A stretch of 64,000 nucleotides of DNA from Clostridia bacterium (lineage in GTDB: Bacteria; Bacillota; Clostridia; Christensenellales; Borkfalkiaceae). The notes below the pieces were generated by a model, which was given only the letters and a program-made list of their open reading frames with translations, had not been told where the DNA came from and did not search any database. Below are positions 25,610 to 33,930 of the stretch, piece by piece; position 1 is the stretch's first letter, and each line of letters begins with the position of its first letter. The DNA lies in assembly GCA_017465145.1 (NCBI GenBank), contig JAFTWU010000001.1:1-64000 (forward strand). The letters run 5' to 3'. Position numbers and translations under genes: made by a program.

Positions 25610-26749
25610 TTAAAAACAACTCTTTATTGCTTCGATAACGAAGTCTTGTTCTTCTTCTGTCATCTTAATGTCAGAAGGTAAACATAAACCACGCGCAAAT
25701 ATATCTTCGCAAACGGGCTTATCTTCAACCGAAATAAAATGGTATCCCTTAAACACGGGTTGCATATGCATCGGTTTCCATATAGGACGGGTTTCAATAT
25801 TTAGGTCGTTTAATTTTTTCATAACGTCTATAGTGTCAACGTTAACGCCATTATCAATCAACATGCAAGATAGCCAGAAATTAGGATCGCTTTCTTCAAG
25901 ATAGGGATTCATTGTGATTGGTAAATCTTTCAAACCGTCTTTATAGCGTTTATATATTTTTGCTTTTTTAGCTTTATGGTCATCAAGATAAACTAACTGA
26001 CCGCGACCTATACCTGCAACGACGTTTGACATGCGATAGTTATAACCTATCTCTTCGTGTTGATACCAAGGTGCCGGCTCACGCGATTGAGTTGACCACT
26101 TAAACGCTTTATCGCGGTCTGCCTTGTTGGAAGTGATAAGCATACCGCCACCGGAAGTCGTTATAATCTTATTGCCGTTAAAACTTATAACGCCGTACTT
26201 ACCAAACGTACCCGTTTGTTTTCCCTTGTAGGTAGCAGAAAGTGATTCAGCTGCATCTTCAATTAAAATTGCGTTATGCTTTTTGCAAACTTCTAAAATT
26301 TCATCCATCTTTGCGGGCGTGCCGTAAAGATGAGCAAGAACAACGACTTTAGCGCTAGGATATTTTTCAAAAGCTTTTTCCAAAGCCTTTGGGCACATAT
26401 TCCAGGTATCGCGTTCACTATCTATAAACACTTGCACTCCCCCTTCGTATGAAACGGGGTTAACCGTTGCAGAAAAAGTCATAGACGTACAAAGGACGAT
26501 ATCATTTCTCTTTACACCCGCAAGCTTCATTGCAAGATGTAACGCCGCCGTACCTGCAGACAATGCAAGAGTATGGCATTCTCCTTCTTCATTTTGCAAT
26601 AGATATTGAGATATCTCTGCTTCTAATCCGTCGCAATTAAACCCCAAAGGAGCAATCCAATTCTTATCAAAAGCTTCTTTAATAAAAGCCATTTCATTGC
26701 CGTGCATTGTAGGTGTTGCCAAAGGAATTCTTTTTTCTACTCTTTTCAT
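25610..26749 (-). CDS. DegT/DnrJ-family sugar aminotransferase (PglE-like)
   Basis: 379 residues. It would transfer an amino group from glutamate to a UDP-4-keto-6-deoxy sugar. The PLP lysine lies in SFNGNKIITTSGGGML. LATPTMHGNEM at the N-terminus, IEDAAESLSATYKGK and RPIWKPMHMQPVFKG near the C-terminus are strikingly like Campylobacter PglE. It is the first gene of the 19 kb operon. A SigA promoter lies about 65 to 95 bases before the start. The ribosome site is weak (AGGACAGAATT before ATG). No separate PglF-type dehydratase is present, so its substrate must come from CapE or from elsewhere in the genome. Confidence 0.87.
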   Translation of the reverse strand: MKRVEKRIPLATPTMHGNEMAFIKEAFDKNWIAPLGFNCDGLEAEISQYLLQNEEGECHTLALSAGTAALHLAMKLAGVKRNDIVLCTSMTFSATVNPVSYEGGVQVFIDSERDTWNMCPKALEKAFEKYPSAKVVVLAHLYGTPAKMDEILEVCKKHNAILIEDAAESLSATYKGKQTGTFGKYGVISFNGNKIITTSGGGMLITSNKADRDKAFKWSTQSREPAPWYQHEEIGYNYRMSNVVAGIGRGQLVYLDDHKAKKAKIYKRYKDGLKDLPITMNPYLEESDPNFWLSCMLIDNGVNVDTIDVMKKLNDLNIETRPIWKPMHMQPVFKGYHFISVEDKPVCEDIFARGLCLPSDIKMTEEEQDFVIEAIKSCF

Positions 26750-26779
26750 AATTCTGTCCTATATAATTTAAAAACAATT

Positions 26780-26788
26780 ACGCGTGCG
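26780..26788. promoter_or_regulatory. ACGCGTGCG motif in the polysaccharide operon leader
   Basis: ACGCGTGCG on the plus strand, about 20 to 28 bases downstream of the expected transcription start. The same nonamer occurs twice in the nfn-hyd leader at 63581-63603. It stands out in an AT-rich leader. Confidence 0.35.
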
Positions 26789-26814
26789 TATACATTATAT
26801 ATTGCGCCAAATTT

Positions 26815-26847
26815 ATTTTACCATTGTTACGTTATATTGTCAATGGT
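26815..26847 (-). promoter_or_regulatory. Promoter of the polysaccharide operon with overlapping dyad
   Basis: Minus strand: TTGACA (26838-26843), a 17-base spacer and TAAAAT (26815-26820). A perfect inverted repeat ACCATTG (26820-26826)/CAATGGT (26841-26847) straddles the spacer and -35 box, a likely operator. Confidence 0.75.
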
Positions 26848-26920
26848 GAATATAAAGTTTATAGGTGTTTTTTGTATTTTTTTGAAGGTTTTTTGCATTT
26901 TTTGGCAATTTTAGGCACCA

Positions 26921-26950
26921 AAAAAGACCGTTAAACTACTATTACGGTCT
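26921..26950 (-). terminator. Terminator of nagA-nagB
   Basis: Minus strand: GACCGT (26944-26949) pairs with ACGGTC (26926-26931) around a 12-base loop, followed by TTTTTT. It lies 38 bases past the nagB stop codon. Confidence 0.75.
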
Positions 26951-26987
26951 CTTTGTGAAATTTATGTAATTTTGCTATCATTTGATT

Positions 26988-27743
26988 TTATTTTGAATAT
27001 TTTTCAATTAACTCTGGCGTGAGTTTTTGAGCTGAATCTTTATCACAATAGATAGTTGTATCGGCGTGTTCTTTTAATAAGGTTGCCGGCACAAGTGGAG
27101 ATAAATCACTTGCGAGTGTATTATAAACGGCATCTGCTTTAACGGCATATGGCACAACAGAAATAATCGTTTTGCACTTCATAATTTGCGGACAAGTCAT
27201 ACTTATCGCCTGTTTATACGTTTCATCAACGTTCTTAAACCAACCTTCACCTATTTGTTGTTGCAAACAGCGGTCGTCTAAAGTAACCACCTTATAAGCA
27301 CGGCTATCGTTAAAATCTGCCGGTGGGTCGTTAAAGGCTATATGGGCGTTTTCCCCTATCCCTATTAAACCAACGTCTATGGGTTTTTCATTAATTAAAT
27401 CGGTAAGTTCTTTAATCGTTTGCTCTGGGGCTTTGCTACCGTCAATAAGATGAGCTACGCCGGGATTAACCACGTTAACGAATCTATCTAAAAGATATCG
27501 TTTAAAACTTGCGGGATGATTTTCACTTATACCCACGTATTCGTCTAGGTGAAACATTTCCACCTTGCTCCAATCAATATCTTGTTTTACGAATTCGGTG
27601 AAAAATGGGAATTGCGAAGCACCCGTAGAGAGCAATATTCTCGCATAGCCTTGCTCTTTTATCGCCTTTTTAACAAGGTTTCCAGCGTGAATAGCGGAAA
27701 GAGCACCAAGTTCTTCTTTAGTGTTACAAATTATAAGTTTCAT
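26988..27743 (-). CDS. nagB: Glucosamine-6-phosphate deaminase
   Basis: Converts glucosamine-6-phosphate to fructose-6-phosphate and ammonia, feeding amino sugars into glycolysis. It has 251 residues from the chosen start. Catalytic landmarks are MFHLDEYVG (the base aspartate) and GIGENAHIAFNDPP with the histidine and glutamate-side residues. I choose the ATG at 27743 over one two codons earlier, because it overlaps the nagA stop codon as ATGA and has AAAGGAG at the right distance. It is the second gene of the nagA-nagB operon, divergent from an AraC-type regulator. Confidence 0.95.
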   Translation of the reverse strand: MKLIICNTKEELGALSAIHAGNLVKKAIKEQGYARILLSTGASQFPFFTEFVKQDIDWSKVEMFHLDEYVGISENHPASFKRYLLDRFVNVVNPGVAHLIDGSKAPEQTIKELTDLINEKPIDVGLIGIGENAHIAFNDPPADFNDSRAYKVVTLDDRCLQQQIGEGWFKNVDETYKQAISMTCPQIMKCKTIISVVPYAVKADAVYNTLASDLSPLVPATLLKEHADTTIYCDKDSAQKLTPELIEKYSK

Positions 27744-28909
27744 AAACATTCTCCTTTGAAAATGATTTGTTTTATGTTTAAATCATCGTCCATAATGATA
27801 AGGTCTGCAAGTTTTCCTTGCGCAATTTCCCCACGGTCTGTATACCCCATTACTTTTGCGGGCGTTGTTGAACACATCTTTGAAAGTGCAACCATATTTT
27901 TACCAATAGCCCCCGCCATTGTGCGATAAAGCCTATTAAACGTTGCGGTACTTCCGGCAAAAGATTGTTTGTCTGGCAAAAATGCAACGTCGTTTTCAAC
28001 GATTATTTCTTGCCCGTTATCCAAGCTCCCTATAACACTTTTAGCGCCGTTAGGCAACCCCGCGGGGCGCGTTGCATCAGTCACTAGGCAAATTTTATCT
28101 GCACCCTTTATTTTGTAAACGTATTGAAGTAATTCTTTTGGCAAATGTCTGCCGTCTGCAATAAGTTCTACGTACATATCGTCAAAATAAAGCGCCCCTT
28201 CGACGACACCTGCCTTTCTAAAAGCATTTTTTCGCGTTACACCGTTCATACCTGAATAGAGGTGTGTCGCTAAGGTATAGCCGTTATCTATTGCGTTTTT
28301 AACGTCGTTAAAATCACCGTCTGTATGTGCTATCGATAAAACTAGACCAAGGGTTTTCCCCTTTCGTGCTAAATCGTTAGCACCGTCTAATTCAGGGGCA
28401 ATACTAATTCTTTTAATAAAGGGATATTCGGCGACAAGTTCTTCTAAATTAAATTCTAGCGGATGCACCATATCAGCAACCTTTTGAGCACCACATTGCA
28501 CGGGATTTAAACAAGGTCCTTCTAAATGAACGCCCGCAACGTTAGTTTTTTGAGATTTTTTCAAAAACTCTTTACACGTTTCAAACGCTTTCTTCGTTGT
28601 GATTTTATCTGCGCATAACGTAGTTAAAAATAAAGTCGTTGTGCCGTGTAACAAATGAAAAGATGAAATTTCTTCGTTAGATTTAATAGTGCCATCCATA
28701 AAGTCGTATCCGTTGCCACCGTGACAATGCAAATCGACAAATCCTGGTATCAAATAGTTACCGTTGGCATCTATTTCTTTATAATCTTCCAGAAGAGAAA
28801 CGTGCCCACTACCTAGGCTAGAGATTAGTCCGTTTTCAACGATACAATAACCGTTTTCTATAATATTTTCTTTTGTTACGACACGTGCATTTTTAATTAA
28901 AGTTTTCAT
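27740..28909 (-). CDS. nagA: N-acetylglucosamine-6-phosphate deacetylase
   Basis: Amidohydrolase that removes acetate from GlcNAc-6-phosphate. It has 389 residues from the ATG at 28909, which has AGGGGGT upstream; a farther ATG adds only 9 unrelated residues. GFVDLHCHGGNGYDFMD carries the HxH metal pair. HLEGPCLNPVQCGAQ holds the metal-ligating glutamate, and LVTDATRPAG holds the catalytic aspartate. The stop overlaps nagB by 4 bases. Together with the divergent AraC regulator it forms a compact amino-sugar catabolic unit. No transporter is encoded beside it. Confidence 0.94.
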   Translation of the reverse strand: MKTLIKNARVVTKENIIENGYCIVENGLISSLGSGHVSLLEDYKEIDANGNYLIPGFVDLHCHGGNGYDFMDGTIKSNEEISSFHLLHGTTTLFLTTLCADKITTKKAFETCKEFLKKSQKTNVAGVHLEGPCLNPVQCGAQKVADMVHPLEFNLEELVAEYPFIKRISIAPELDGANDLARKGKTLGLVLSIAHTDGDFNDVKNAIDNGYTLATHLYSGMNGVTRKNAFRKAGVVEGALYFDDMYVELIADGRHLPKELLQYVYKIKGADKICLVTDATRPAGLPNGAKSVIGSLDNGQEIIVENDVAFLPDKQSFAGSTATFNRLYRTMAGAIGKNMVALSKMCSTTPAKVMGYTDRGEIAQGKLADLIIMDDDLNIKQIIFKGECL

Positions 28910-29036
28910 AGCACCCCCTAAAACCCTTATTCTCATCTATTATAAATTTTAACATATATATTTATATAAAAATATATTTAATCATACTTAAAAAGTTATT
29001 TTTACATAAATCTTACATATTTTTTAATACAAAATA

Positions 29037-29065
29037 TTGACTTGTAATACTATCGAATATAAAAT
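29037..29065 (+). promoter_or_regulatory. Promoter of the AraC-family regulator gene
   Basis: TTGACT (29037-29042), a 17-base spacer and TAAAAT (29060-29065). The ribosome site AAAGGGGG (29072-29079) follows closely. The 176-base divergent region to nagA is extremely AT-rich and shows no clear operator. Confidence 0.7.
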
Positions 29066-29085
29066 AAAAGCAAAGGGGGCGCAAA

Positions 29086-29874
29086 GTGAACTTTATTGAG
29101 ATTGAAAAAACTGAACGAAAAAACGAGTGGGCTATGTCGCAACTACAAAGCCACGATTATTATGAAATTTACTTTTTACTAGAAGGCAAAAGAAAAATAT
29201 TTTTTGAAAATAAAATGTTTAATATTGACGCGGGGACAGTTTGCATTATCCCCCCGTTTTTTATGCATAAAACGGAAGGCGGTGCATATAGGCGTATTAA
29301 TATAAACGTATCCCCCGACCTATTAACTAGAGATGAGCGTTCTTTTTTAGATAGTTGCACAAGCGTTGCTTATAAGATTGAAAACAAGGCGCTTTTAACA
29401 ATTACTTCACTTTTAGAACTTGCGTGTAAGGAAAATTCTTCACCTAAACAAGATAAAAAAATGTTACACTTTGCAAAGGTAATTTTTGCACTTTTAACTG
29501 AAAATGAAAACGTGCTAACCCCCGTAGATTTTAATGCGACAGTAAACGTTAACAAAAAAGACACCACCGTACTTAAGGTAGTATCTTATCTAAACGAAAA
29601 CTTTGCTGAAAAAATTACCCTTTCTACCCTTTCAAAAAAATTCTATATTTCTATTAACACACTATGTACACGGTTTAATAATTCTATGCGTTGTACCGTT
29701 ATGGATTATCTTAATCACGTTAGAATTAGCACGGCTAAAAGATTGCTTACGACAACTAGCTATAATATGGAAAAAATAGCAGGCGTTTGTGGTTTTTCAT
29801 CGGCAAATTATTTTAGCTTAATTTTTAAAAAGCACGTCGGGCTATCCCCGTTAAACTACCGAAAGGGCAAATAA
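29086..29874 (+). CDS. AraC-family transcriptional regulator of the nag operon
   Basis: 262 residues starting at GTG with AAAGGGGG six bases upstream. The N-terminal cupin-like sensor (about 15-85) has YYEIYFLLEGKRKIFFENK and FNIDAGTVCIIPP. The C-terminal half (about 160-262) holds two helix-turn-helix units: LSTLSKKFYISINTLCTRF and MEKIAGVCGFSSANYFSLIFKKHVG, the AraC signature. It is divergent from nagA-nagB and likely controls it in response to a sugar or sugar phosphate. Promoter and operator choice are inference. Confidence 0.88.
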   Translation: MNFIEIEKTERKNEWAMSQLQSHDYYEIYFLLEGKRKIFFENKMFNIDAGTVCIIPPFFMHKTEGGAYRRININVSPDLLTRDERSFLDSCTSVAYKIENKALLTITSLLELACKENSSPKQDKKMLHFAKVIFALLTENENVLTPVDFNATVNVNKKDTTVLKVVSYLNENFAEKITLSTLSKKFYISINTLCTRFNNSMRCTVMDYLNHVRISTAKRLLTTTSYNMEKIAGVCGFSSANYFSLIFKKHVGLSPLNYRKGK

Positions 29875-29982
29875 TATAACTTAAGTGGGCACCTTGTATC
29901 AATAAAAGGCACTTTTAAGCGGATAAAAATAGGTGTTGTTTACATATAAAAAACAAGTGATTTTGAATAAAATAAAAATAAA

Positions 29983-30011
29983 AAAGGCTTATGCGGAAAG
30001 CATAAGCCTTT
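29983..30011. terminator. Bidirectional terminator between the AraC gene and the GGGtGRT operon
   Basis: 12-bp stem AAAGGCTTATGC/GCATAAGCCTTT with a five-base loop. On the minus strand it is followed by TTTTTATTTTTATTTT, strong for the GGGtGRT operon. Confidence 0.9.
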
Positions 30012-30029
30012 AATTTATATTTTCTTGGA

Positions 30030-31040
30030 TTATTTCAATGCTTCTTCAATAGCAACTGCGCATGCAACGGTCATACCAACCATTGGGTTGTTACCAGCAC
30101 CGATTAAGCCCATCATTTCTACGTGAGCGGGAACTGAGCTTGAACCAGCGAATTGAGCGTCAGAGTGCATTCTACCCATGGTGTCGGTCATACCATAAGA
30201 TGCAGGACCTGCAGCCATGTTGTCGGGGTGAAGCGTTCTACCCGTGCCACCACCAGAAGCAACTGAGAAATAGCTCTTGCCGTTTTCAATAGCCCATTTC
30301 TTATAAGTACCTGCAACGGGGTGTTGGAAACGAGTTGGGTTGGTAGAGTTACCGGTAATAGAAACGCCAACGTTTTCATGAATCATAATAGCAACGCCTT
30401 CTGGAACGCTATCTGAACCATAGCATTTAACCTTTGCTCTAGCGCCGTTAGAGAATGCCTTTTCTTCAAGAACTTTAACTTCTTCGGTAGCAGGGTCAAA
30501 TTCAGTTTCAACGTAAGTAAAGCCGTTAATTCTTGAAATGATATAAGCAGCATCTTTACCTAAACCGTTAAGAATAACCCTTAAGGGTTTAACCCTAACC
30601 TTGTTTGCATTAAGAGCAATCTTAATTGCACCTTCTGCTGCAGCAAAAGATTCGTGACCAGCAAGGAAGCAGAAACATTCGGTTTCTTCTGAAAGAAGCA
30701 TTTTACCTAAGTTACCGTGTCCTAAGCCAACCTTTCTGTTTTCAGCAACAGAGCCAGGGATACAAAATGCTTGTAAGCCTATACCGATATTAGCAGCAGC
30801 AGTAGCAGCGCTCTTATCACCCGTTTTTTCAGCAGCTTTCAATGCGATTGCTGAACCTACAACGTATGCCCATTTAGCATTTTCAAAACAGATTGGTTGA
30901 GTTTCTTGTGTGATGGTATATGGGTCAATGCCATATTTATCACAAATTTCTTTACATTCATCAATAGAGTTGATACCAAATTCTTTAAGAGTTAAAAGAA
31001 TTTTGGCTTCACGTCTTTCATAACCTTCAAAATGTGCCAT
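30030..31040 (-). CDS. GGGtGRT family protein of unknown function
   Basis: 336 residues. The family name motif is visible in ASGGGTGRTLHPDNMAAGPASYG near residues 276-298. The sequence is otherwise Gly/Ala rich with conserved HGNLGKMLL and CFCFLAGHESFAAAEGAIK stretches. It is known from Clostridia, spirochaetes and some other anaerobes, almost always with the NifU-like scaffold encoded upstream, as here with an 18-base gap. No biochemical role is established that I can cite. Its constant partner suggests iron-sulfur or selenium/sulfur chemistry, which is inference. Confidence 0.85.
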   Translation of the reverse strand: MAHFEGYERREAKILLTLKEFGINSIDECKEICDKYGIDPYTITQETQPICFENAKWAYVVGSAIALKAAEKTGDKSAATAAANIGIGLQAFCIPGSVAENRKVGLGHGNLGKMLLSEETECFCFLAGHESFAAAEGAIKIALNANKVRVKPLRVILNGLGKDAAYIISRINGFTYVETEFDPATEEVKVLEEKAFSNGARAKVKCYGSDSVPEGVAIMIHENVGVSITGNSTNPTRFQHPVAGTYKKWAIENGKSYFSVASGGGTGRTLHPDNMAAGPASYGMTDTMGRMHSDAQFAGSSSVPAHVEMMGLIGAGNNPMVGMTVACAVAIEEALK

Positions 31041-31058
31041 AATTACCTTTACCTCCTA

Positions 31059-31760
31059 TTATTCCTTGCGTGGGTCAATATACTTAACCGCACCATCTTC
31101 AGGTTTGAAGCGACCATAAGTGCCTTTAGACTTTTCATACGCTTCGTTGGGTTCCATACCTTTCTTAATAAAGTCGGTCATTTTTCCGAGTGAAACGAAT
31201 TCGTAACCGATAACTTCATTATTTTCATCTAGAGCCATTCTTGTGCAGTAACCTTCGGTCATTTCAAGATATCTTACGCCCTTTGCTTTAGTACCATACA
31301 TAGTGCCAACCATTGAGCGTTCGCCTTTACCAAGGTCTTCCATACCAGCACCGATAACCAAACCACCTTCAGAAAAAGCAGATTGTGAACGACCGTATAC
31401 GATTTGCAAGAAAAGTTCTCTCATTGCAGTATTGATAGCATCGCAAACAAGGTCGGTATTCAATGCTTCTAAAAGCGTTTTGCCGGGTAAGATTTCTGCA
31501 GCCATTGCAGCAGAGTGAGTCATACCAGAACAACCGATAGTTTCTACGAGTGCTTCTTCAATAATGCCGTCTTTAACGTTGAGTGAAAGTTTGCAAGCGC
31601 CCTGTTGAGGTGCACACCAGCCAACACCGTGCGTATAAGCAGAAATATCTTTTATTTCTTTTGCTTGTACCCATTTACCTTCTTCGGGTATTGGTGCAGG
31701 ACCGTGATGAGGACCCTTTTGCACACAGCACATACCCTTTACTTCAGTTGAATATTGCAT
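31059..31760 (-). CDS. NifU/IscU-like iron-sulfur scaffold paired with the GGGtGRT protein
   Basis: 233 residues from ATG 31760, which has GGAGGC nine bases upstream; an in-frame ATG eleven codons earlier would place the ribosome site inside the gene. The IscU-like part has GVGWCAPQQGACK, ETIGCSGMTHSAAMAAEILPGKTLLEAL and a later cysteine (LVCDAI), the three-cysteine pattern of cluster scaffolds. It is longer than IscU, with a C-terminal extension ending in acidic and basic stretches and an extra early Cys pair (MCCVQKG). It is the first gene of the two-gene operon. Confidence 0.82.
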   Translation of the reverse strand: MQYSTEVKGMCCVQKGPHHGPAPIPEEGKWVQAKEIKDISAYTHGVGWCAPQQGACKLSLNVKDGIIEEALVETIGCSGMTHSAAMAAEILPGKTLLEALNTDLVCDAINTAMRELFLQIVYGRSQSAFSEGGLVIGAGMEDLGKGERSMVGTMYGTKAKGVRYLEMTEGYCTRMALDENNEVIGYEFVSLGKMTDFIKKGMEPNEAYEKSKGTYGRFKPEDGAVKYIDPRKE

Positions 31761-31801
31761 AAATACATGCCTCCAAAAAATTTTCAAATACAATTAAGTA
31801 A

Positions 31802-31831
31802 AGTATAACACAAACTAGTATATTTTGACAA
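31802..31831 (-). promoter_or_regulatory. Promoter of the NifU-like/GGGtGRT operon
   Basis: Minus strand: TTGTCA (31826-31831), an 18-base spacer and TATACT (31802-31807). GGAGG of the ribosome site follows about 30 bases downstream. Confidence 0.65.
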
Positions 31832-31874
31832 ATACTTTTTGCGTTTTACTATAATAAATATCAATTTTAAGCCA

Positions 31875-32732
31875 TTAAACGTTGCTTTTCTCATCTTTTT
31901 CTAAACTACGCTTATAATAAAACATGTATTGTTGAAAATAGCCCGCATTATCGCCGAACGTTTTATTGAAGTATTCTGTGATTTTTTCCCTATTCTTTTC
32001 TGAGCCGAAAAAGTTTTCTCTATAAACCTTTTCTATCCAAGTGTCTACGGGGAAAGAATCGCTACGGTGAAAGCCAAATAAACACACGCAGTCTGCAACC
32101 TTTGGGCCAACGCCGTAAATGGACGTAAGCGCTTTTTTTAGTTCTACTGTCGACAGGTTGTTTAATGCGGTTAAATTAAAGCCGTTTAGAATATCTTCGG
32201 CAAGGCGTTTAATATATTGAGCGCGGTAGCCTAGCCCTATTTGTTTATAAAAACCAAGGCTTTCTTTAGCCATAATTTCCACCTTAGGAAAGGAAAAATA
32301 TTTACAGCCGTCAAATTCCTTTTCTTCGCCTAAAGCGGTGCATAAACGCTCTAAAATGCCCTTAATTCTAGGGATGTTATTGTTTTGGGAAACGATAAAG
32401 GAAAAAAGCGTTTCAACGCTATCTTGGTTTAATATTCTTATTCCCTTCCCCATCGCCGTACAGCGCGATAAAAAGGGGTTATGGTGCGATTTTGCGCTAT
32501 TAACTATTGCACTATAATCACGTGATAAATCGAAAAAATTCTCAAAATATTTAACGTCGTTATCGGCGCAAATAATTTTGGTAATATCCCCTTTAGTTTC
32601 AACTATAGCGCACTTATCAAGTGAAATAACCCTATAGGCATTTTCGCCCACGAGGTAAAAACGAAATATTTGACCGCATTCTAAAGTATCGCGGACGTTA
32701 AAATATTCACTTGGGAAAGTTATTAAAGCCAT
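31875..32732 (-). CDS. ogg: 8-oxoguanine DNA glycosylase (OGG1-like, HhH-GPD)
   Basis: 285 residues. Base-excision repair enzyme that removes oxidised guanine and nicks the abasic site. The N-terminal domain has LECGQIFRF. The helix-hairpin-helix SIYGVGPKVADCVCLFGF (about 207-224) contains the catalytic lysine of the OGG family (GVGxKVADC). FPVDTWIEKVY carries the catalytic aspartate. It differs from MutY/EndoIII by lacking a C-terminal iron-sulfur cluster. It stands alone on the minus strand and diverges from the rubredoxin-flavoprotein gene, an oxidative-stress gene, which may be no accident. Confidence 0.85.
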   Translation of the reverse strand: MALITFPSEYFNVRDTLECGQIFRFYLVGENAYRVISLDKCAIVETKGDITKIICADNDVKYFENFFDLSRDYSAIVNSAKSHHNPFLSRCTAMGKGIRILNQDSVETLFSFIVSQNNNIPRIKGILERLCTALGEEKEFDGCKYFSFPKVEIMAKESLGFYKQIGLGYRAQYIKRLAEDILNGFNLTALNNLSTVELKKALTSIYGVGPKVADCVCLFGFHRSDSFPVDTWIEKVYRENFFGSEKNREKITEYFNKTFGDNAGYFQQYMFYYKRSLEKDEKSNV

Positions 32733-32855
32733 TTTGAATAAATTTTTCCTTTTTCACAACACTAATTTTGTTAATGCTTACCTTTTTATTATAATTTATC
32801 CGTTAGATAAAATCAAGTGGGAGCAGTTTTTTGCATATACTTTTTTATAAAAAAA

Positions 32856-32884
32856 TTGACACGCGCCCGCAATGATAGTATACT
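32856..32884 (+). promoter_or_regulatory. Promoter of the rubredoxin-flavin reductase gene
   Basis: TTGACA (32856-32861), a 17-base spacer and TATACT (32879-32884). The ribosome site AAGGAG begins at 32891. Confidence 0.75.
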
Positions 32885-32903
32885 TAAAGCAAGGAGATAT
32901 AAT

Positions 32904-33539
32904 ATGGATATTAAAGTGATGAACAATTTAAGTTACGGCTTATTCGTTTTAACGGCAAAAGGCGAAAAAGATAACGGTTGTATTACGAACACCGCAATGC
33001 AGGTTACCACAAGCCCAAACCGTATTGTTATAGCGGTTAACAAGCAAAATTACACCCACGATTTAATTGTTAAAAGCGGGGTGTTTAACCTTTCTATAAT
33101 AGATGAAAGCGCCAAGTTCGACTTGTTTAAGCAATTTGGTTTTTCAAGTGGGCGCGATACCGATAAATTTAAAAGTTTTACCGCTTATAAACGCGCCGAT
33201 AACGGCGTTTTATACGTCACTACGGGGGTTAACAGCGTTATTTGTGCCAAGGTTGTATCTACCACCGATTTGGGCACTCATACCCTATTTTTAGCCGACG
33301 TTACCGATGGATTTAAGATTAACGAAAACGCTAGCGCAACCTATTCTTTCTATCACAAAAACATTAAGCCAAAGCCCGAAGAAGTTAAGCCTGCGTCCGC
33401 GGAAAGCAAAACGGAAAAAAGCGCAGAGCCCGTGTATAGATGCACCATTTGTGGCTATATTCATAAAGGTGAAATGCCAGATGATTTCACTTGCCCGTGG
33501 TGTCGCCATCCAAAAGAAGACTTTGAAAGAATTCAGTAA
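32904..33539 (+). CDS. hrb: Flavin reductase-rubredoxin fusion (high-molecular-weight rubredoxin type)
   Basis: 211 residues from ATG 32904, fixed by AAGGAG 7 bases upstream and a promoter that overlaps the region of any longer start. The N-terminal part (1-150) is a flavin-reductase-like FMN-binding domain. A Pro/Glu/Lys linker (about 152-172) follows. The C-terminal rubredoxin reads YRCTICGYIH...CPWCRHPK, with the four iron-ligand cysteines. Hrb-type proteins pass electrons from NADH to flavodiiron proteins that reduce O2 or NO in anaerobes. No flavodiiron gene lies in the window. The second CxxC is followed by R rather than the usual G. Confidence 0.87.
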   Translation: MDIKVMNNLSYGLFVLTAKGEKDNGCITNTAMQVTTSPNRIVIAVNKQNYTHDLIVKSGVFNLSIIDESAKFDLFKQFGFSSGRDTDKFKSFTAYKRADNGVLYVTTGVNSVICAKVVSTTDLGTHTLFLADVTDGFKINENASATYSFYHKNIKPKPEEVKPASAESKTEKSAEPVYRCTICGYIHKGEMPDDFTCPWCRHPKEDFERIQ

Positions 33540-33587
33540 GGCATTAGCACATAATTGTCGATTGATTAGAATTGATTAAAGCATAAA

Positions 33588-33615
33588 AAAACGACCTTAA
33601 AATTAAGGTCGTTTT
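33588..33615. terminator. Bidirectional terminator between hrb and rpmA
   Basis: Stem AAAACGACCTTAA/TTAAGGTCGTTTT with T-runs on both sides. It serves hrb (+) and the rplU-rpmA operon (-). Confidence 0.88.
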
Positions 33616-33636
33616 AATTTTTGTTTGTTTTAACGA

Positions 33637-33912
33637 TTAGTCAGCAGCGTATACGCTAACTTTCTTACCGTCTCTACCCATTCTTTCGAACTTAACAACA
33701 CCGTCGATAAGTGCGTAAATGGTGTAATCACTACCTAAACCAACGTTGTTACCGGGGTGAATCTTGGTGCCACGTTGACGAACGATAATGCTACCTGCTT
33801 GAACGCTTTGACCGTTGTTTGCTTTAATGCCAAGTCTTTTAGCGTTACTGTCTCTGCCATTCTTCGTGCTACCGCCACCTTTGTGGTGAGCAAATAATCT
33901 AAATAACATCAT
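33637..33912 (-). CDS. rpmA: 50S ribosomal protein L27 with a Prp-type N-terminal extension
   Basis: 91 residues. [20 protein letters not shown] is the classic L27 start. Before it lies MMLFRLFA; in Firmicutes a short leader ending in F is cut off by the cysteine protease Prp, exposing the tail that reaches the peptidyl-transferase centre. Here LF|AHH would be the cut site, in a shorter leader than in Bacillus. GGAGGG lies 8 bases before the ATG. The gene follows rplU by 18 bases, with no room for the prp gene (ysxB) that usually sits between them. Confidence 0.95.
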   Translation of the reverse strand: MMLFRLFAHHKGGGSTKNGRDSNAKRLGIKANNGQSVQAGSIIVRQRGTKIHPGNNVGLGSDYTIYALIDGVVKFERMGRDGKKVSVYAAD

Positions 33913-33930
33913 ATTAAATACCCTCCTACC

